A stretch of 64,000 nucleotides of DNA, taken from the NCBI GenBank assembly GCA_001028025.1, contig LDAQ01000001.1:62001-126000 (forward strand). Reading direction: 5' to 3'. Under the pieces are notes generated by a model. That model ran no database searches. It was not told where the DNA came from and saw only the letters and a list, made by a program, of their open reading frames with translations. The position numbers and the translations under genes were made by a program. Below, in pieces: positions 63,102 through 64,000 of this stretch. Origin of the DNA: Faecalicatena fissicatena (GTDB lineage Bacteria; Bacillota; Clostridia; Lachnospirales; Lachnospiraceae). Positions within the stretch are counted from its first letter, which is position 1. Every line of letters starts with the position of its first letter.

Positions 63102-63728
63102 ATGAACACAGAGACGAATGTAGTATCAAGGACACAGCCTAAAATTGGAATCCGCACAATCGCGCAGATCGGTATGTTATCTGCCATAGCAACAGTATTG
63201 ATGCTGTTTGAAATTCCGCTCCCATTTGCACCTGCATTTTATGAGATTGATTTCAGTGAGGTACCGGTACTGATCGGCTGCTTTGTAATGGGGCCGCTGG
63301 CAGGAGCTGTGATTGAGCTGGTAAAAATCCTGCTGAACTTTGTAGTAAATGGAACCATCACAGCAGGGGTCGGAGAAGTCGCAAACTTTCTGATCGGCTG
63401 TGCATTATGTGTCCCGGCAGGTCTGATTTATAAAAGAAACCGGACGAGAAAAGGTGCACTCATTGGATTGACTGTAGGAACTGTTTTTATGACGGCTATC
63501 GGATGCGTTTTGAATGCCTATGTTCTTCTTCCTGCATACGCAACTGCATTTTCAATGCCGATCGACGCTCTGGTTGATATGGGATCAGCGATAAATGCAA
63601 GCATTACGGGGCTTTCAACTTTTGTATTGTTTGCTGTAGCGCCGTTCAATCTTTTAAAGGGAGTGCTGGTATCTTTGATCGTATTGTTGATTTACAAAAA
63701 GATCAGCCCGATCTTTAGAATGCGGTAA
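63102..63728 (+). CDS. ribU: Riboflavin ECF transporter S component
   Basis: A 208-residue membrane protein with six hydrophobic segments. FAPAFYEIDFSEVPVLIGCF and MGPLAGAVIELVKILLNFVV are the flavin-site segments of RibU-type S components. It binds riboflavin and works with a shared energising module (EcfA, EcfA', EcfT) encoded elsewhere. The FMN riboswitch upstream confirms the ligand. An AAAGGAGAG site precedes the ATG. Confidence 0.95.
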   Translation: MNTETNVVSRTQPKIGIRTIAQIGMLSAIATVLMLFEIPLPFAPAFYEIDFSEVPVLIGCFVMGPLAGAVIELVKILLNFVVNGTITAGVGEVANFLIGCALCVPAGLIYKRNRTRKGALIGLTVGTVFMTAIGCVLNAYVLLPAYATAFSMPIDALVDMGSAINASITGLSTFVLFAVAPFNLLKGVLVSLIVLLIYKKISPIFRMR

Positions 63729-63756
63729 AATAATCACTCATAAATATCATTATGGC

Positions 63757-63793
63757 AAAAAGCACTGTCCGGGGAATCGGACAGTGCTTTTTT
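63757..63793 (+). terminator. Terminator of ribU
   Basis: AAAAAGCACTGTCC pairs with GGACAGTGCTTTTT over an 8-base loop, followed by T, a strong terminator that can also act on the minus strand. Confidence 0.92.
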
Positions 63794-64000
63794 GAGCCCG
63801 GCTGCGAATAGAATTCCGATTAAACTCAACATTATATATGAAAGAAAAGCAGCCGTTATAACGGCAGAAAATAGATACTTAAGCCGATGCAGATCCTCCG
63901 GCCAGATGCACTAATTGTGCTAAGGCGGCCTTTTACCCGCCAAAAAGAGCCACTGACCGGATTTCGGTAGACTTTCTTAACTGTTTTGGATAAGATAAGT
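63794..64000. other. End of window, no gene identified
   Basis: I see no convincing reading frame or hairpin here; frames on both strands are broken by stops. It may be intergenic or the decayed end of a gene beyond the window. Confidence 0.4.

Overview
The window looks like a chromosomal stretch of a gut-type anaerobic Clostridium-related Firmicute, most likely a Lachnospiraceae member. This is an inference from gene content: strong AGGAGG ribosome sites, many intracellular plant-glycan glycosidases with AraC regulators, a DUF4179/ECF-sigma pair, a glycyl radical enzyme (oxygen-sensitive chemistry), PTS with a PRD regulator, an FMN-riboswitch ribU gene and an Rpn-type nuclease. No rRNA, tRNA, CRISPR array or prophage was seen. 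Apart from one decayed transposase and a short dispersed repeat, mobile DNA is scarce.

Layout. 1-8881: the end of a sugar ABC transporter (binding protein, two permeases), a GH31 alpha-glycosidase and a large secreted, wall-anchored glycosidase-like protein in one operon. 9049-14081: an Rpn nuclease, an orphan short DnaK lying between two giant near-perfect palindromes, and a MazG-like pyrophosphohydrolase. 14167-16166: ECF sigma factor and DUF4179 anti-sigma candidate. 16719-23190: serine dehydratase diverging from an XRE-cupin regulator, followed by a BCCT transporter, an MttB-family methyltransferase and a racemase-like protein, tied together by a palindromic operator. 23291-27848: GH42 beta-galactosidase, AraC regulator and a UROD-family protein, with copies of a short repeat between them.

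28238-45048 is a plant-glycoside locus: two GH78 rhamnosidases, two GH3 enzymes, a pectin-acetylesterase-like protein, a tannase-family esterase, a second esterase, a GPH-type transporter and an AraC regulator. None of the enzymes has a signal peptide, so acylated, rhamnosylated glycosides are probably imported by the transporter and dismantled inside the cell.

45686-55576 is the most interesting region: an RpiR regulator diverges from an operon of ribose-type ABC importer, deoxyribose-phosphate aldolase, ROK-family kinase-like protein, glycyl radical enzyme and its activase. The set suggests a pathway in which a polyol or sugar is dehydrated by the radical enzyme to a deoxy-sugar, phosphorylated, and split by the aldolase. 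56279-62073 is a LicR-regulated cellobiose-family PTS operon with its own HPr-like protein, in which position 46 is lysine instead of serine. The window closes with a decayed transposase and the FMN riboswitch-ribU unit.
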